Assembly: GCA_910577065.1 (NCBI GenBank)
Contig: CAJTLD010000051.1
Location: 1 to 16,541 of the forward strand
Origin: an uncultured Lachnospiraceae bacterium
Lineage (GTDB): Bacteria; Bacillota; Clostridia; Lachnospirales; Lachnospiraceae
Length of the DNA stretch: 16,541 nucleotides
Reading direction: 5' to 3'
Part shown: piece by piece, positions 15,197 through 16,541 of the stretch
Numbering within the stretch: the first letter of the stretch is position 1
How the letters are laid out: every line of letters starts with the position of its first letter
The notes under the pieces: generated by a model
Seen by the model: the letters and a program-made list of their open reading frames with translations, nothing else
Told to the model about the DNA's origin: nothing
The model's database searches: none
Translations under genes and position numbers: made by a program

Positions 15197-15257
15197 GCGT
15201 CTTGACAGGAAAGCGTGCGTTTGCTTTAGAGCGTTATATGCGGAAGACAGGAAACGC

Positions 15258-15284
15258 TTGAAATTGAACGGGGTGTGTGATAAT
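15258..15284 (+). promoter_or_regulatory. Possible promoter for the ACT/UPF0210 gene pair
   Basis: TTGAAA (15258-15263) and GATAAT (15279-15284) are separated by 15 bp; the -10 element has an upstream TG (extended type), which can offset the short spacing. A perfect TTGACA at 15202-15207 is an alternative -35, but the sequence 17 bp further on (TTTAGA) is a poor -10. Some promoter is needed here because a strong terminator lies just upstream. Confidence 0.45.
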
Positions 15285-15336
15285 CTAACATAACAGGAAA
15301 AAAGCGGTTGTATAGAAAAGAGGAGGAACGAAGAAC

Positions 15337-15621
15337 ATGGAGAAAGCGGCAGACAAAACGATTATTACGGTAGTGGGAAAAGATACTGTGGGGATTATTG
15401 CAAAGGTATGTACGTACCTGGCCGAAAACCGGATTAACATTTTGGATATTTCCCAGACGATTGTACAGGGGTATTTTAATATGATGATGATTGCCGATCC
15501 GGGCGCGTGCCAAAAGCCGTTTGCGGAATGCGCCTCAGAACTGGAAGCATTAGGGACAGAAATCGGCGTCAGCATCAAATGCCAGCGGGAAGAAATTTTC
15601 AGGAAAATGCACCGCATTTAG
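15337..15621 (+). CDS. ACT-domain protein, UPF0237 type
   Basis: The 94-residue protein is essentially one ACT domain, a small-ligand (often amino acid) binding fold. The N-terminal strand and loop TIITVVGKDTVGIIAKVCTYL show the G-x-D-x-x-G-I pattern of the GcvR-like ACT group; NINILDISQ-like and YFNMMMI strands follow. It lies 15 bases upstream of a UPF0210 gene, the usual partner of UPF0237 proteins in Gram-positive genomes, so the two probably act together. No DNA-binding domain is present, so direct regulation of transcription is unlikely. AGGAGG at 15321-15326 supports the start. The ligand and pathway are unknown. Confidence 0.88.
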   Translation: MEKAADKTIITVVGKDTVGIIAKVCTYLAENRINILDISQTIVQGYFNMMMIADPGACQKPFAECASELEALGTEIGVSIKCQREEIFRKMHRI

Positions 15622-15636
15622 ACAGGAGGTCGGATT

Positions 15637-16541
15637 ATGGTAAATATCTGGGAAGTCAAAGAGACGAATGAAATGATTGAGCAGGAAAATCTGGACGTAC
15701 GTACAATAACCCTTGGCATCAGCCTGCTTGACTGTATCGATGCGGATCTGGAAAAACTAAATCAAAATATTTATAATAAAATTACAACGGCGGCAAAAGA
15801 TCTGGCCGCGGCGGCGGAAGAAATTGAACGGGAATTTGCCATTCCAATTGTCAATAAGCGGATTTCCGTAACGCCGATTGCTTTGGTGGCAGGTTCGGCG
15901 TGCCATACGCCGGAAGATTTTGCTTCGGTTGCGGACACAATGGACGCGGCGGCGAAAGCTGTGGGAGTAAACCTGATTGGCGGTTATTCCGCGCTGGTTT
16001 CCAAGGGGATGACGAAAGCGGATGAACTTTTGATCCGTTCGATTCCAATTGCGCTCTGCCGGACGGAACGCGTCTGCAGTTCGGTCAATCTGGCAAGTTC
16101 TAAGACGGGAATCAATATGGACGCGGTCAGGCTGATGGGGGAAGTGCTGCTGGAAGTGGCCCGGCGTTCGAAAGACAGGGATTCGGTGGACTGTATGAAG
16201 CTGGTGGTATTTTGCAATGCGCCGGACGATAATCCGTTTATGGCGGGGGCGTTTCACGGGGTGACCGAAGCGGACGCCGTATTAAATATCGGCGTAAGCG
16301 GGCCAGGCGTTGTTAAAACCGCCCTGGAACAGGTGCGCGGCGAAAGCTTTGAGGTGCTTTGCGAAACGATTAAGAAAACGGCGTTTAAAGTAACCCGGGT
16401 GGGGCAGCTTGTAGCCCAGGAGGCGTCCCGGATGTTAGGAATCCCGTTTGGGATTATAGATCTCTCCCTTGCGCCGACGCCGGCTATTGGCGACAGCGTA
16501 GCGGATATCCTCTGTGAAATCGGCCTGGAATATGCCGGGGC
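15637..16541 (+). CDS. UPF0210 (DUF711, PFL-family) protein, 3' end beyond the window
   Basis: The open frame runs from ATG 15637 through 301 codons to the window edge without a stop. The family is about 450 residues, so roughly two thirds is visible. Recognisable parts are the N-terminal VRTITLGISLLDC, RISVTPIALVAG, the Gly-rich LIGGYSALVSKG, SSVNLASSKTGINMDAV, and VLNIGVSGPGVVK. The fold resembles glycyl-radical enzymes of the pyruvate formate-lyase class, but I cannot see a radical glycine motif because the C-terminus is missing. AGGAGGT (15624-15630) lies 6 bases before the start. It follows the ACT gene closely and is almost certainly co-transcribed with it. Biochemical function is unknown. 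Confidence 0.9.
   Translation, partial: MVNIWEVKETNEMIEQENLDVRTITLGISLLDCIDADLEKLNQNIYNKITTAAKDLAAAAEEIEREFAIPIVNKRISVTPIALVAGSACHTPEDFASVADTMDAAAKAVGVNLIGGYSALVSKGMTKADELLIRSIPIALCRTERVCSSVNLASSKTGINMDAVRLMGEVLLEVARRSKDRDSVDCMKLVVFCNAPDDNPFMAGAFHGVTEADAVLNIGVSGPGVVKTALEQVRGESFEVLCETIKKTAFKVTRVGQLVAQEASRMLGIPFGIIDLSLAPTPAIGDSVADILCEIGLEYAG

Noticed and set aside
15202..15230. TTGACA at 15202 as the main promoter of the ACT gene
   Set aside because: The hexamer is a perfect -35, but the sequence 17 bp downstream (TTTAGA) matches TATAAT at only three positions; the site at 15258-15284 is slightly better.

Overview
The window looks like a chromosomal segment of a low-to-mid GC Firmicute, most probably a gut Lachnospiraceae (Clostridia). 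This is an inference from three things: AGGAGG-type ribosome binding sites throughout, TTGAnn/TATAAT-like promoters, and a secreted protein with F5/8C, FIVAR and BspA-type leucine-rich modules typical of such gut commensals. All genes are on the + strand. No rRNA, tRNA, CRISPR array, transposase or integrase was seen.

Layout. (1) Positions 1-1046 hold a possible 3' tip of an upstream gene, a cluster of three short hairpin-like repeats, triosephosphate isomerase (tpiA) and a strong intrinsic terminator. (2) Positions 1086-8770 read as one transcription unit: a good promoter, a hot-dog acyl-CoA thioesterase, a three-domain Xaa-Pro aminopeptidase, DNA polymerase I, a two-gene ATPase/nuclease-like cassette, dephospho-CoA kinase (coaE) and a terminator. 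The first three genes overlap (ATGCATAA and ATGA). (3) At 8808-9605 is a WalJ/YycJ-type metallo-beta-lactamase-fold protein. (4) At 9664-15196 a 1786-residue secreted surface protein has its own consensus promoter and terminator. It carries four F5/8C-like (discoidin) modules, a LamG-like domain, five FIVAR-like segments, an Ig-like segment and a C-terminal LRR_5 region, with no recognisable catalytic domain. (5) At 15258-16541 are an ACT-domain protein and the start of a UPF0210 (DUF711) protein, a frequently paired set; the second gene runs off the window.

Most interesting region: 6092-8057, between polA and coaE. It is visibly more AT-rich than its flanks. It encodes a 454-residue ABC/SMC-type ATPase (Walker A, SSGQQE signature, Walker B, switch His) overlapping by 17 bp a 205-residue unrecognised protein with a PD-(D/E)XK-like arrangement (Asp76, then Glu91-Leu-Lys93, then a Gln-containing helix). 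The pair has no promoter of its own that I can see and appears to ride on the polA operon. It has the shape of an ATPase-plus-nuclease anti-phage system, but the partner shows neither the HNH motif of Septu PtuB nor the TOPRIM motif of PARIS AriB. The defence role is inference.
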